In this document: positions 36,184-45,129 of the stretch, in pieces
Layout: the number at the start of each line of letters is the position of its first letter
Position numbering within the stretch: the first letter of the stretch is position 1
Assembly: GCF_012584515.1 (NCBI RefSeq)
Contig: NZ_CP051461.1
Location: 2,041,501 to 2,105,500 of the forward strand
Direction: 5' to 3'
Source of the DNA: Polaromonas vacuolata
Lineage (GTDB): Bacteria; Pseudomonadota; Gammaproteobacteria; Burkholderiales; Burkholderiaceae_C
DNA length: 64,000 nt
The notes under the pieces: generated by a model
Told to the model about the DNA's origin: nothing
Seen by the model: only the letters and a program-made list of their open reading frames with translations
Database searches by the model: none
Program-made: the position numbers and the translations under genes

Positions 36184-36478
36184 ATGTCATTGATCAAGCC
36201 GCTCCCCGAATTCACCGTCTGGCTCGACAACCTTCCAGATGCAGCGGTGCGCGGCGTTGTCGTGGCCCGGATCAAACGATTAGAGCGAGGACTTTTGGGC
36301 GACGTTGAACCTGTTGGCGAAGGCGTTTCGGACGCTTCGCATACATATCGGTGCAGGCTGGCGTGTGTACTTCACTCAGCGTGGCACACAACTGATCGTG
36401 TTGCTTGTGGGTGGTTCAAAGCGCACGCAAAAGAGCGACATCAAGCGCGCCAAAGCGCTGGCAGCATTGTTGGATTAA
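36184..36478 (+). pseudogene. RelE/HigB-type toxin gene, frameshifted
   Basis: The first 48 codons ([39 protein letters not shown]) belong to the addiction-module killer protein family. The second half lies in another frame ([20 protein letters not shown], then [18 protein letters not shown]) to a stop at 36476-36478. One extra base near 36330 (GGACGCTT in place of GGAGCTT) explains the shift. The toxin is therefore probably dead, while the antitoxin 14 bases downstream is intact. Confidence 0.8.
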
Positions 36479-36492
36479 TAGGAGAAACAAGT

Positions 36493-36798
36493 ATGACAAA
36501 ACGCATCAAGGTAGACGATCTACCCAGCTTCGACGCAGCGCCTTATCTGGACAGTGAGGTGGCCATCGCCGCCTACTTGACCGACATTTTGGAGGCAAAC
36601 GATGCGGCTTTACTGGCTGCAGCGCTAGGCGACATTGCACGCGCTCGCGGGATGACCGAAATAGCTAAGTTGGCTGGAATCACCCGAGAAGCCTTGTACA
36701 AGGCACTACGCCCAGACAGCGCCCCACGTTTCGACACGGTTAGCCGCGTCTGCGCAGCACTCGGCGTGCGCCTGGTAGCGCAGCCAATACACGCATAA
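36493..36798 (+). CDS. HigA-like antitoxin with helix-turn-helix
   Basis: 101 residues, family of putative addiction-module antidote proteins: KVDDLPSFDAAPYL at the start, AAYLTDILEANDAALLAAAL, and a C-terminal Xre-type helix-turn-helix (MTEIAKLAGITREALYKAL) ending VCAALGVRLVAQP. GGAGA precedes the ATG by 7 bases. It normally neutralises the adjacent RelE/HigB-type toxin and represses the operon. Here its partner gene is frameshifted, so it is an orphan antitoxin unless the toxin is rescued. Confidence 0.88.
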   Translation: MTKRIKVDDLPSFDAAPYLDSEVAIAAYLTDILEANDAALLAAALGDIARARGMTEIAKLAGITREALYKALRPDSAPRFDTVSRVCAALGVRLVAQPIHA

Positions 36799-36822
36799 CG
36801 CCTGTCGTGGTTGTGCTGATCC

Positions 36823-37316
36823 GGGTTATGTCGCGTTGTTTGCAAGCGGCCGCGTTTTGACTGAAGGACGTGCCACCGCCCTTACACTGAATGCACCTGT
36901 CCTGCAAGGGTGTAAATCTGATTGGCGAAAGACATCTTTTCGCAACTTGGAATTGCCATCTGTCCTTTGCGAATCATGTACATCAACTCGATCCCCACCA
37001 GCACACTGGCGGCGGCCCGAAATGACTTGAAGCCCAGCATGGAACGGGTGTTTCGTTTGACAGCCCTCTGGTCTTGCTCGACGATGTTGTTGAGGTACTT
37101 GATCTGGCGAACCTTAACCGCGATTTCCTTGTCCTCAATGATTTGATCGATGGCCGATTTGTTAGCTCCGCTCTTGTCCATCGTGACTTTCTCAGGGATG
37201 CCGTTGGCCTGCATTGCCTTCTCGAAAAAGCGCATCGCTGTTTTCTTGTCTCGCTCAGCAGTCGACAGGAAATCGATTGTTTTACCGGCCTTGTCTGTGC
37301 GTGCCGACGTCAGATT
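36823..37316 (-). pseudogene. IS6-family transposase remnant
   Basis: The 3' two thirds of an IS6-type transposase ([61 protein letters not shown]) plus a terminal end GGTTATGTCGCG. It is related to the copies at 12.5 and 15.2 kb but distinct from them. The N-terminal domain and first catalytic Asp are missing. Just beyond, at about 37400-37445, a short stretch resembles 41905-41950 (GGGTCA...TCGGC...GGGTCAAA), probably the end of another IS. Confidence 0.8.
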
Positions 37317-37523
37317 GCCCCAGCTTGCTGGCATTCAGTGACCTAGGCAATTTCATCGGAATCTATGTTGCATGCAGGCTGGCGGGTCGTCTGGCTAGGT
37401 CAGTTCAAAATCGGCCTTTGGGTCAAATTAGCATCGGCGTCAACAATTTGTAATACTACCCATTTCGCACGACTGATCAACAAGAATACGACTGAACTGA
37501 GAGAACACGAAAGTAGAAAAGGT

Positions 37524-39626
37524 TTAAAAACTGGCCTGTAAACCCACTTTGACGCTTCGACCGGGTAATGGTGCTTTTGGAAACACAGTGCTGGTTAACA
37601 CTGACGTGGAGCTGTAAGCGAGTTGATTGGTTATGTTATCTAAGCGGGCGTACCATAGTAGTTGCGTGCTGCTAGACTTAATGCGGTAGCCAATCGTGGC
37701 ATTCCAAAGCGCATAAGCATCGGTTGCTCTGTCGCCAAATGGCACACGGTGTTGAGCCGCGATTTGGTCAACACCTAAGCTTGTACTTAAAGGTCCACTC
37801 GCGTACTTTAAAGTAGCTCCTACTCTAGCTGGTGCAATCCTAGAAAGAGGTTGATCTGAGCTTAGATTATTAGCTCTAACCACATCCGCCCTTAAGGCTA
37901 GGTCAAGCGTGGATACGTTGCTAAACAAGCGGATATTGCCGCTAGCCTCAAGACCAGTGAATCTAGCCCGAATTTGTTGGTAACGAAACTCGTTGAGCGG
38001 ATCGAACTCTCGTCCAGTCGCCTGAGAAAATCCGGGGTTGGCTGGATCTTCTACCGGATTGACCTCTCCATCTCCACTGTTACGCGTGACTCCGGCTGAT
38101 TGCACTACTCCGATGTAATTTTTGAAGTTACTAAGGTAGGCGTTAACAGCAAAAGCGTTAGCACCAGACTTCCAAGCTGCACCAATGTCGAATTGGGTAC
38201 TGCGTTCCTTAGCGAGTGCACTGTCGCCCAATTCGTAGCCTTTAGTTGCAACGTGCGGGCCATTAGCAAATAGCTCGTAATCTTTTGGAGCGCGCTCGGT
38301 GTAAGCTAAATTACTTGTTAACTGCCAGCGCGACGTCACATTCAATAGGCTGCCCAAAGCATAACTACCGGGTTTGAAATTGCGGCTCGCTGGTACAAAT
38401 TTAGCTAGTACAGGGTTGCCAAATGACGTCACTGTTACAGACTCCAAACGTCCACCAAAACTGAGCTTGCCCCAGCTTGCTGCGTATTCTTCATATAAGA
38501 AAGCCGCTTGCTGGGCAGTGCGGCTGTAAGGCGCAAAGGCTTCGCTACCATCTGCAGAAAATCGACTTGCTTGTGCTTGAAAACCTAATAGTCCGTCGAA
38601 ATTTCCAAGACGTGAATGCAAGGCCTCGATGCGTAAATCTGAACCCTTATTTTTGAATACCGTACCTGGGGTTTGCCCTTGAATCTCAGTATGGATGTAG
38701 TCGCTGTGGCTGAGCTGAGCTTTAAAGGTGCGGATGAGTCCGCCCAGGTTGCGCCATTCACCCTCAATGGCCGCCCGGTTCGAGCGCATGTCTATCATCA
38801 CATTATCTTCGGCGACAGTGCCATAAATGCTTCTGTAGGTTGCGACGGAGGCACCCAGATAGCCTTGATCGAAAAAAACAGAGCCGCCTATTCCACCACC
38901 GTGAACTTTGCTGCCTGAGTTACAGATTTGTTGGCTAACAGTGAACGATCCGCCCTTGGTGCATGCAAGACTAACAGGCGCGTTGACGTCGCCAGTATCT
39001 CGGTTGAACGCATCGACATGCAAGGCGTAACGGTCGCTTCCTGTTTCTAGCAAAGCACCAGTGCTTTTCTCGCGGTTACCCGTACCAAGACCTATGTTTA
39101 ACTTGCCACTAACACCGCCATCCTCGTCGAACACCGGGCTGTCAGATATTCGATTGTCAATGACATTGACGACACCACCCACTGCACTTCCTCCGTAAAG
39201 CAGGGCGCTGGGGCCGCGGATGACTTCGATACGTTCAATGCTAATCGGATCGACAGTTACAGCATGGTCGTAGCTCAGGTTCGAAGCATCTAGTAGAGCG
39301 CCTCCATTATTCAAAATTCGAATACGGTCGCCGTCCTGACCGCGAATTATCGGTCGGCTTGCATTAGGGCCAAAGTAAGTACTACTGACTCCTGGCGTTC
39401 CATCTAAAGTTTCTCCAAGCGTACTTTTTGAGCGAAGTAAGAGATCCTCCCCGCTATATTGCTGTGCTGGCACCAGCAATTCGCTAGCGCCTAAGGGGTT
39501 AGCTGTGACGTTGACTGGCGACAGCGTATTGACTTGTGCATACACAGCCTGTGACGATAGCAGCAGAGCCGCCAATCCGACTGGTTGAAAAAGATATTGT
39601 TTTTTCTTGATCTTCATTGTGAACAT
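37524..39626 (-). CDS. znuD: TonB-dependent outer-membrane receptor, ZnuD-like
   Basis: 700 residues. A signal peptide (cleavage near QAVYAQ) leads into a plug domain (TLGETLDGTPGVSSTYFGP, RPIIRGQDGDRIRILNNGG, IERIEVIRGPSALLYG, GGVVNVIDNRI) and a 22-strand-type barrel ending in aromatic Phe (VKVGLQASF). The plug sequence is that of the ZnuD/zinc-receptor branch of TonB receptors. The neighbouring ZnuA-like binding protein supports zinc import. It is the last gene of a three-gene minus-strand set with a small secreted protein and the binding protein. No TonB gene or ABC permease genes are nearby, so the host must supply these. Confidence 0.85.
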   Translation of the reverse strand: MFTMKIKKKQYLFQPVGLAALLLSSQAVYAQVNTLSPVNVTANPLGASELLVPAQQYSGEDLLLRSKSTLGETLDGTPGVSSTYFGPNASRPIIRGQDGDRIRILNNGGALLDASNLSYDHAVTVDPISIERIEVIRGPSALLYGGSAVGGVVNVIDNRISDSPVFDEDGGVSGKLNIGLGTGNREKSTGALLETGSDRYALHVDAFNRDTGDVNAPVSLACTKGGSFTVSQQICNSGSKVHGGGIGGSVFFDQGYLGASVATYRSIYGTVAEDNVMIDMRSNRAAIEGEWRNLGGLIRTFKAQLSHSDYIHTEIQGQTPGTVFKNKGSDLRIEALHSRLGNFDGLLGFQAQASRFSADGSEAFAPYSRTAQQAAFLYEEYAASWGKLSFGGRLESVTVTSFGNPVLAKFVPASRNFKPGSYALGSLLNVTSRWQLTSNLAYTERAPKDYELFANGPHVATKGYELGDSALAKERSTQFDIGAAWKSGANAFAVNAYLSNFKNYIGVVQSAGVTRNSGDGEVNPVEDPANPGFSQATGREFDPLNEFRYQQIRARFTGLEASGNIRLFSNVSTLDLALRADVVRANNLSSDQPLSRIAPARVGATLKYASGPLSTSLGVDQIAAQHRVPFGDRATDAYALWNATIGYRIKSSSTQLLWYARLDNITNQLAYSSTSVLTSTVFPKAPLPGRSVKVGLQASF

Positions 39627-39654
39627 GACGGTGGTTAAAAGTTAGATATTCAAG

Positions 39655-39918
39655 TTATTGCTCGTGCTTCATGCCACAAAATCTGCCAACACCAATACCT
39701 GCACACGTGGTTTGGAGTTCGCCTTCGCACACTGAGTCATTCCTGCCGGACTCAAGACATTTAGCAGCGCTTTCGTGTGCAAGTGCCATCGTGCGGTGAC
39801 GCGCAATGGCATCTAATGTTCGCTTATCAAGCTCTTGTGCGATGGCAATTGAGAAAGCGACAATACAAAATATGGTGATGATCGTTAGAAAAAAAATTTT
39901 GATCTGGTCAGTTCTCAT
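39655..39918 (-). CDS. Small secreted Cys-containing protein in zinc locus
   Basis: 87 residues. An N-terminal hydrophobic signal (IFFLTIITIFCIVAFSIAIAQ) is followed by a short polar mature part (RHRTMALAHESAAKCLE, then VCEGELQTTC and VGRFCGMKHEQ) with four cysteines and several histidines. It is likely periplasmic and may bind metal or form disulfides. It ends 28 bases before the start of the ZnuD-like receptor, with which it is probably co-transcribed. No family was recognised. Confidence 0.65.
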   Translation of the reverse strand: MRTDQIKIFFLTIITIFCIVAFSIAIAQELDKRTLDAIARHRTMALAHESAAKCLESGRNDSVCEGELQTTCAGIGVGRFCGMKHEQ

Positions 39919-40022
39919 AAGTATTTTTAATCATATTTTTGAATGAAAAAGGTTTGTAGATCAGTTGTAACTTGCGCAAGCTGGGAATTAATAAAGAGTA
40001 AAAAACTTAAATACATACGATG

Positions 40023-40931
40023 TCAGTTTTTCTTCATGCCGGCGACTAACTGGGTGACGTTGTAGCGCATCAGTTTTAAGTAGCTAGTGGCAGGGCCATC
40101 AGCTTTAGATAGGGCGTCAACATAAAGCTCAGGTCCGACTGTGACGCCAACATCTTTACTCAGCTGGGAAAGCAACTTTGAGCTGCTCATATTTTCAAAA
40201 AATATAGCTTTAATTTTTTCCATTTGGATCTGCTGGATTAGTTGCGCAATTTGTTTAGCACTAGGTTCAATATTTGTTGAAATACCCTGAGGTGCCAAAA
40301 ATTTAATCCCGTAATGTGCACCAAAGTAACCGAATGCATCATGCGAGGTGATGACCTTTCGCTTGGCAACAGGTATGAGTGAAATTTGTATTTTGGCGTC
40401 AGCGTCCAAAGCCTTCAGTTCATTGGTATAGACTTCGCTATTGAGTTGGTAGATTCTGGCACCTGCGGGGTCTAGTTTGCTCAGTGCGGCAGCGATGTTA
40501 CGTACGTAAATCGCCACGTTGGATGGATCTTGCCAAGCGTGTGGATCAGTCTCCACGCTATCGCCTTTTTCAGTTGGCATATTTTGGGCTATAACGCCTT
40601 GGCTCGCGACGACAACTAGCCCTTTGTAGCCTGATGACTTGATTAGTTTTTGTGCCCAATGCTCAAAACCTAAACCGTTGGTAACCAACAGTTGCGCTTG
40701 CAGAATATTCTTGGCGTCAGACGGCTTTGGCTCAAATACATGCGCGTCTTCATCTGGGCCGACAAGCACACTTACCGTAACGCGGTCAGCACCAACAACG
40801 CGCACCAAATCTCCCAAAATACTGAAACTGGCTAAAACTGGAATTTTGTCCGCAGCATTGCTGACATTAGCCAATGCACAGATTGCCAGCACAACAATTG
40901 GTTTGAGGAATAATCTAAATAGTTTCTTCAT
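40023..40931 (-). CDS. znuA: Zinc/manganese ABC substrate-binding protein, ZnuA-like
   Basis: 302 residues from the ATG at 40931 (MKKLFRLF), giving a normal signal peptide (LAICALANVSNAAD). Family features of cluster A-I metal-binding proteins: SFSILGDLVRVVGADR, the histidine in DAHVFEPKP, the histidine in DPHAWQDPSN, ITSHDAFGYF, and IKAIFFENMSS. The His-rich loop of many zinc-specific ZnuA proteins is absent, so zinc versus manganese is not certain, but the ZnuD-like receptor favours zinc. The ABC permease and ATPase genes are not in the island. Confidence 0.85.
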   Translation of the reverse strand: MKKLFRLFLKPIVVLAICALANVSNAADKIPVLASFSILGDLVRVVGADRVTVSVLVGPDEDAHVFEPKPSDAKNILQAQLLVTNGLGFEHWAQKLIKSSGYKGLVVVASQGVIAQNMPTEKGDSVETDPHAWQDPSNVAIYVRNIAAALSKLDPAGARIYQLNSEVYTNELKALDADAKIQISLIPVAKRKVITSHDAFGYFGAHYGIKFLAPQGISTNIEPSAKQIAQLIQQIQMEKIKAIFFENMSSSKLLSQLSKDVGVTVGPELYVDALSKADGPATSYLKLMRYNVTQLVAGMKKN

Positions 40932-41814
40932 AGGGATAACTTTGTTAAATAGAAAAGAGTAAAAATTCAAACAACACACAACGCAATTTCAAGTTGTAAG
41001 TATTTAAAGTCGACAGTCGCTAGAAGCGACCGTCAACAAGAAGAAATTGATTGCAATGAAAAAATAAAAAAACCGTTGAACTCTCCAAGTAAAACTTGGG
41101 TGTTGACACGTTGAGCAGGCTATTGCGTATTAAATCGAAATACACATTGCCAATGTCGTTGATATCAATAGCTCTAACACCATAAACTTTGCACGATGTA
41201 TAGAAGTCTGCAATTTAGCGAGCAACTATCATTTAAAAAATCTTATCGTTACAAGTAGCGTGCTAATTCATGTTCCTTCAACTGGATTTTTTACCCAGAA
41301 AAAATTAATCTATGGTTTTAATATCAGACTGAAATAACTAACCGTCGCTATTAGCGTGATTATTTTTATCGCTATGCGCCGCTTAGCACCACACAACACA
41401 AACGATTAAATTTTGATTTTTAAAAAAGATGTGAATTATTTTTTATGCAATGCCTATTTTTTAATAAAAAAACGTAAACTAATTACACTTGTATGCTAAC
41501 GCAACTTAATGGCGTTAGTATCGTTAAAGCAACTAAGTTGCATTAAATTTTTTAAATAATTGTTGATTGTTTACACAGATTCAATTCTAGGGTCCCCTCA
41601 GAATTCGGGAAAAATCGTACGTTAGCTAGTTGAGGCTTTTCGCAAACGAAGGTTTTTGAGGCTAAGCCTTGAGAAAGCAGCCTTTCCAGAGCCGATACGG
41701 GCAGTGTGACTATTGAAAATGGTTCTCAAAACGTTCGACCCGAACTCATGAGTTTTGATAGCGGTGACAATGCTGCAACCCGCGCTACTGCTGAAGATGT
41801 TGTGTAGCAGCCAG
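40932..41814. promoter_or_regulatory. Gene-free region upstream of the metal-binding protein gene
   Basis: About 880 bases with no gene. It is very AT-rich from 41150 to 41580. At 41496-41518 there is a perfect inverted repeat CTAACGC-9-GCGTTAG, overlapped by a second one, GCAACTTA (41501-41508) pairing with TAAGTTGC (41534-41541). These could be operator sites, for example of a Zur-type repressor, but they are about 570 bases from the gene start and do not match a Zur box that I know. Confidence 0.35.
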
Positions 41815-41907
41815 TCGGGAATTGACCCATGTGCAGGAATTGCGCTGACCCATGTATCGGCTATACGATTCGTTGCCAGCCCTGGAGTTGCGAGGAAATA
41901 ACCCGGG
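41815..41907. repeat. 93-bp dispersed repeat, copy 1
   Basis: About 80 percent identical by eye to 51737-51829, sharing GAATTGCGCTGACCCA and GGCTATACGATTCGTTG. The TGACCC words suggest terminal sequences of an IS21-like element. A short related piece is near 7788. No gene is attached. Confidence 0.6.
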
Positions 41908-41984
41908 TCAGTCCACAGTCGGCACCTGGGTCAAAATCGCGTCGGCGCCAGCAGGCGCCGTCAGGCGTCCGCTTAAAGGAGGGG

Positions 41985-42812
41985 TTAGGTAACTGCGTAT
42001 CCAGACGCCTTCAGGTTCTTAATCACGCTGTACGCCACCTCTTCGATGCTTCGCTCATACCGCTTGTAAATCATTCCGCTGACATCGCTTGGCAGAGATA
42101 CATTCCCCGTGTAAAGGCAACACACGCGAGAACGGCCAAGTTTTCCAACGAAGTAACCAAACTCAAATATAACGTTCGGTCTTGTACGAAACTCCTCATT
42201 TCGCTCGCCGTCTGGCTTACCTTCTTCATAAGCAAGATAGGCAACTTCATCAGGTGTTAGAAGAATGAAGGCATACCCAACATCGCTGTGCTTTTCAAAC
42301 TTCTTGATGATTGTCATTCCCTCGTCGGCTTGACGATGCAAGACGATCGGTTCAAGCCCGATCTCATGCAGAAAGACCTCGAGGCTAGTTTTCGCCACGT
42401 CGTCTCGCCCATGAACCACAAACACTCGCTTGGTTCGAACTGCGGTAGCCGGTGCTTCCACTGCCGGTACGGTAGTTGCGGCGGAATTGAGCGGTATCAG
42501 TTCTCACCGTTCGATAATGGAATCCAGGCGATGGATCTTCTTGTCGACGTCTTTGTAGACTTTGGCGATTTTCTCGCCAAGAGACGGCTCATGCATTGAG
42601 ATTGCCATTCCACTCCAAAAGCCATACTCATCGGCAAGCTCATCAGTCGTGAATATGCGCGTCAGCAGCTCGGAGTTGAAGGAGTTCCACTTACTGTGAT
42701 CATTCGATAGGGACTCGAAAGCTTCTCTTGTATCAACCCTTCTCTGCTTTAGCTCAAGTCCTTTCTCAATTCGTGCTTGCAGCTTCGTCTTCGCGCGTAA
42801 CCGCCAGCTCAA
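41985..42812 (-). pseudogene. TIR-domain nucleotide-binding protein split by an in-frame TGA
   Basis: Two frames in the same phase, 42812-42504 and 42461-41985, are separated only by a TGA at 42504-42506; between them translation continues as ELIPLNSAATTVPAVEAP. Joined they give about 275 residues. The N-terminal helical domain contains SKWNSFNSELLTRIF and FWSGMAISMHEPSLGEK; the C-terminal predicted nucleotide-binding TIR-like domain (PF10137 type) contains VFVVHGRDD, FILLTPDE, RPNVIFEFGYFVGKLGR and VSGMIYK. Such proteins are associated with anti-phage NAD-cleaving effectors. The C-terminal half could be made alone from a GTG at 42461. The 5' start (TTG) is doubtful. Confidence 0.78.
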
Positions 42813-43312
42813 GTAGTACCTTTGGCAGAGGGTGTGCGGGTGTTTTTCTGGTTACCACTCTTTGCTCCTAAATTGCCTAACGTAATGTAGACCGCAAACA
42901 CCGGTTAATACATCCTGCGCTTGACGATACATCTTTACTGAAAAAGAGGCGAAACCCGCATGTGTGTTGACCTTTAGGTCCACCGGCTGTGCAAATAAAA
43001 AGGTATAAATTTTTCCATGAAATCCGGTGGCGCTCCAATGCTATCTATATTCTGGATCAAAAAAACGATTAAGTTTGGTGCACGCGCTATAGCGTTAAGG
43101 GAATGCGGGACAAGATGTGATGGGCCCACCTTTGCCCGCCAAATGATCGCTATTGAGGAACAGTGTGATCGACAACTAACTGCCATCAGTTGACAGTCAA
43201 GGTGTTCAAAAAACGGTCGTTTAGTTGACACTCCAAAAAAGAAGGTTTCGGCCCGCTTTTTTGCCCCTTATGTGTTAATTTACTCATTCATCAATCAAAG
43301 TAAATTAAACGT
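42813..43312. other. Gene-free stretch before the resolvase
   Basis: No supportable gene. The last 120 bases carry direct and inverted short repeats around GTTGACA (about 43190 and 43222) and an AT-rich segment just before the resolvase start, where the res/promoter region of a Tn3-type resolvase would be expected. Confidence 0.35.
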
Positions 43313-43882
43313 ATGGTTAAACTAACACACAAACGAATAGGATACGCCCGCGTCTCCACAGATGACCAGAATCTGGACATGCAGCGCGATGCGCTCACAA
43401 AGGCCGGGTGTGCGGTGATCTACGAAGAAACTGCCTCGGGCAAGTCGTCACAGCGCATCGAGCTGGAACACTGTCGCAAAGCCCTGCGCAGTGGCGACAC
43501 GCTGGTGGTGTGGCGGCTGGATCGGCTGGGCCGTTCACTGTCTGACTTGGTGAGTATCATTGGCGACATGGAGCGTGAGGGCATCACGTTTGAGAGCTTG
43601 AGCGAGAAGATCGACACCGGCAGCGCTTCCGGGAAATTGCAATTCCATGTGTTCGCCGCGCTGGCAGAGTTTGAACGCAACCTTATTCGCGAGCGCACCA
43701 ATACGGGATTGTCGGCAGCTCGTGCGCGTGGCCGGGTTGGCGGCAGGCCTGCAAAGCTCTCAGAGAAGCAGATCAGGGAGATCAAGGTATTGATGGCCGA
43801 TCCTCAATGCCAAGTCACTGACTTGGCCAAGCGCTATGGCGTGTCCAGGACGACGCTTTACAAGCGGGTTAGCGTACTTTAA
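43313..43882 (+). CDS. Serine resolvase/invertase (Tn3 TnpR type)
   Basis: 189 residues and complete. The catalytic serine lies in GYARVSTDDQNLDMQRDAL; LRSGDTLVVWRLDRLGRSL and AEFERNLIRERTNTGLSAAR are typical of the catalytic domain and E-helix. The C-terminal helix-turn-helix reads QVTDLAKRYGVSRTTLYKRV. It resolves cointegrates or inverts DNA at res sites. A Tn3-type transposase C-terminal scrap lies directly downstream on the opposite strand, so this is probably what remains of a Tn3-family transposon. Confidence 0.93.
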   Translation: MVKLTHKRIGYARVSTDDQNLDMQRDALTKAGCAVIYEETASGKSSQRIELEHCRKALRSGDTLVVWRLDRLGRSLSDLVSIIGDMEREGITFESLSEKIDTGSASGKLQFHVFAALAEFERNLIRERTNTGLSAARARGRVGGRPAKLSEKQIREIKVLMADPQCQVTDLAKRYGVSRTTLYKRVSVL

Positions 43883-43884
43883 AT

Positions 43885-44000
43885 TCGGCGCCCTGTGCCC
43901 CCTAGGAAATGCAGATGCTGCCACGCCGCCGGTGAAATCCGCCTGAGCAAGTCCAGCATCTTCTCATTGCCAGCTGCCAAGTACCGACCAAGCAGTCCTG
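43885..44000 (-). pseudogene. Tn3-family transposase C-terminal fragment
   Basis: On the minus strand, translation gives LLGRYLAAGNEKMLDLLRR then ISPAAWQHLHFLG before a stop. The LSPxAWQHxxxxG motif is the C-terminus of Tn3-family TnpA. The rest of the transposase is absent. It lies convergent to the resolvase gene. Confidence 0.6.
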
Positions 44001-44113
44001 TAAGCAGCATCGAGTTTAGACGGTTCTTTACCGCTGGGTGTCAGCATTTTCACAAGTCTAAAGATTTTGCGGGGTTGGGCTTACAACCTCATAAATGGGA
44101 GTGAGCCGCAACA

Positions 44114-44215
44114 CCTTTATCTCTTCAGGAGCGTCACGAGTTGCTGCAGGCTAAGGCTACCGCCCACCAGGCTGGCTCGCATGGGTTCGAAGAGTTCGTA
44201 CATGAAGCTATAGCG
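44114..44215 (-). pseudogene. C-terminal gene fragment of unknown family
   Basis: Minus-strand frame reading YERYSFMYELFEPMRASL, then LSLQQLVTLLKR and a stop. The sequence is protein-like but has no start, and the family was not recognised. It overlaps the end of the hypothetical gene at 44217 in another frame, suggesting deletion between two genes. Confidence 0.35.
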
Positions 44216-44216
44216 C

Positions 44217-44555
44217 TCATAGGTTGGACAGGTCATCATCAGCAACTTCCCTGAACTTGCCCTGTATGTCTGTCACCATCTCAGTGATGTCCACATCCTC
44301 ACCCATGATGTTGCCTTGGTAGGCACTGATGACCATGGCCGCATTGATGGATGCTTTTGCAGCTGTCTTTGCTTTAGCTTGGGGGATCGTGGCTCCAGCC
44401 TTGCTTTCAAACGTAAGTGCCTGAAGGTCTTTAAGTGCTGACATAACGTGTTTAGCTGGCTGTTTAGCAGTTGCGTTTAGGGTTGCATTATTTGAAGTTG
44501 CATTAGACGTGAAATTGTTTGCGACTCTCTTGGTCATCGTTTTTTCGACTTTCAC
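44217..44555 (-). CDS. Hypothetical island protein, probably truncated
   Basis: 112 residues from a GTG at 44555 with AAGGAG ahead (an ATG six codons later is the alternative). Asn/Ala/Thr-rich start, then HVMSALKDLQALTFESKAG and a helical region (AAMVISAYQGNIMGEDVDI). The end, EVADDDLSNL, stops abruptly where related mobile-element proteins, as I recall, continue into an alpha-helical tail, so the C-terminus is likely lost. The function is unknown. A related-looking tail may be the gene at 46582. Confidence 0.5.
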   Translation of the reverse strand: MKVEKTMTKRVANNFTSNATSNNATLNATAKQPAKHVMSALKDLQALTFESKAGATIPQAKAKTAAKASINAAMVISAYQGNIMGEDVDITEMVTDIQGKFREVADDDLSNL

Positions 44556-44624
44556 CGTGTGGAGCTCCTTGGGTTGACTGTTGGAGTACCTTTGCCCGCA
44601 GCCAGCTCGCCGCGCCCGTACTTG

Positions 44625-44808
44625 CCGGTTTGTCTGCCAGAACACCACTGCGGAGCTGGTCAAGCAACCGTGCCAACTAAGGCGTATCCCAGCGGCCGCC
44701 CGATGCTGTTTCTTCATAGATGCGGGAACATACTGCCGCAGTCAGCGCGGCAATCTGCGCCCCAGTGTCTTGCTCCTGGGTTGAAACCCAGGCGTATCCA
44801 ACGAGCAT
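44625..44808 (-). pseudogene. Serine recombinase N-terminal fragment
   Basis: From an ATG at 44808 with AGGAGG ahead, translation gives MLVGYAWVSTQEQDTGAQIA, then RIYEETASGGRWDTP, a stop, and LARLLDQLRSG. This is the N-terminus of a resolvase-type serine recombinase with R changed to W in the YARVST box, followed by a nonsense codon and loss of the remainder. It is different from the intact resolvase at 43313. Confidence 0.7.
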
Positions 44809-45129
44809 GACTTCCTCCTAAAAAATCACAGCCAGTTCACATGCCGGGGCGAACCACCTCCGCATGCGAGATTGCGGCAAGCATAGCAACCGAAAAAATC
44901 AGGGAGATCCCCAACGCGACAAACATGATGAAGAGCGGGAAATTGCATTAGCCCTGTTGCCATTGCAGTCTAATATGCAATACCTTTTTGCTAGCACCAT
45001 CCACCCGGAAAATCATATGGATGCTGGTGGGTTTCGTAAACAATCGTTTATGCAATCAACTTTTAGCCAGGAGAACCGATGCCCCGCCGTTGGGGGTGCG
45101 GTTAATAACTTGGACTACTTGGAGGTAGT

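Noticed and set aside
42974..43231. 85-aa minus-strand open frame
   Set aside because: No ribosome site or family; it lies in the likely res/promoter region of the resolvase.
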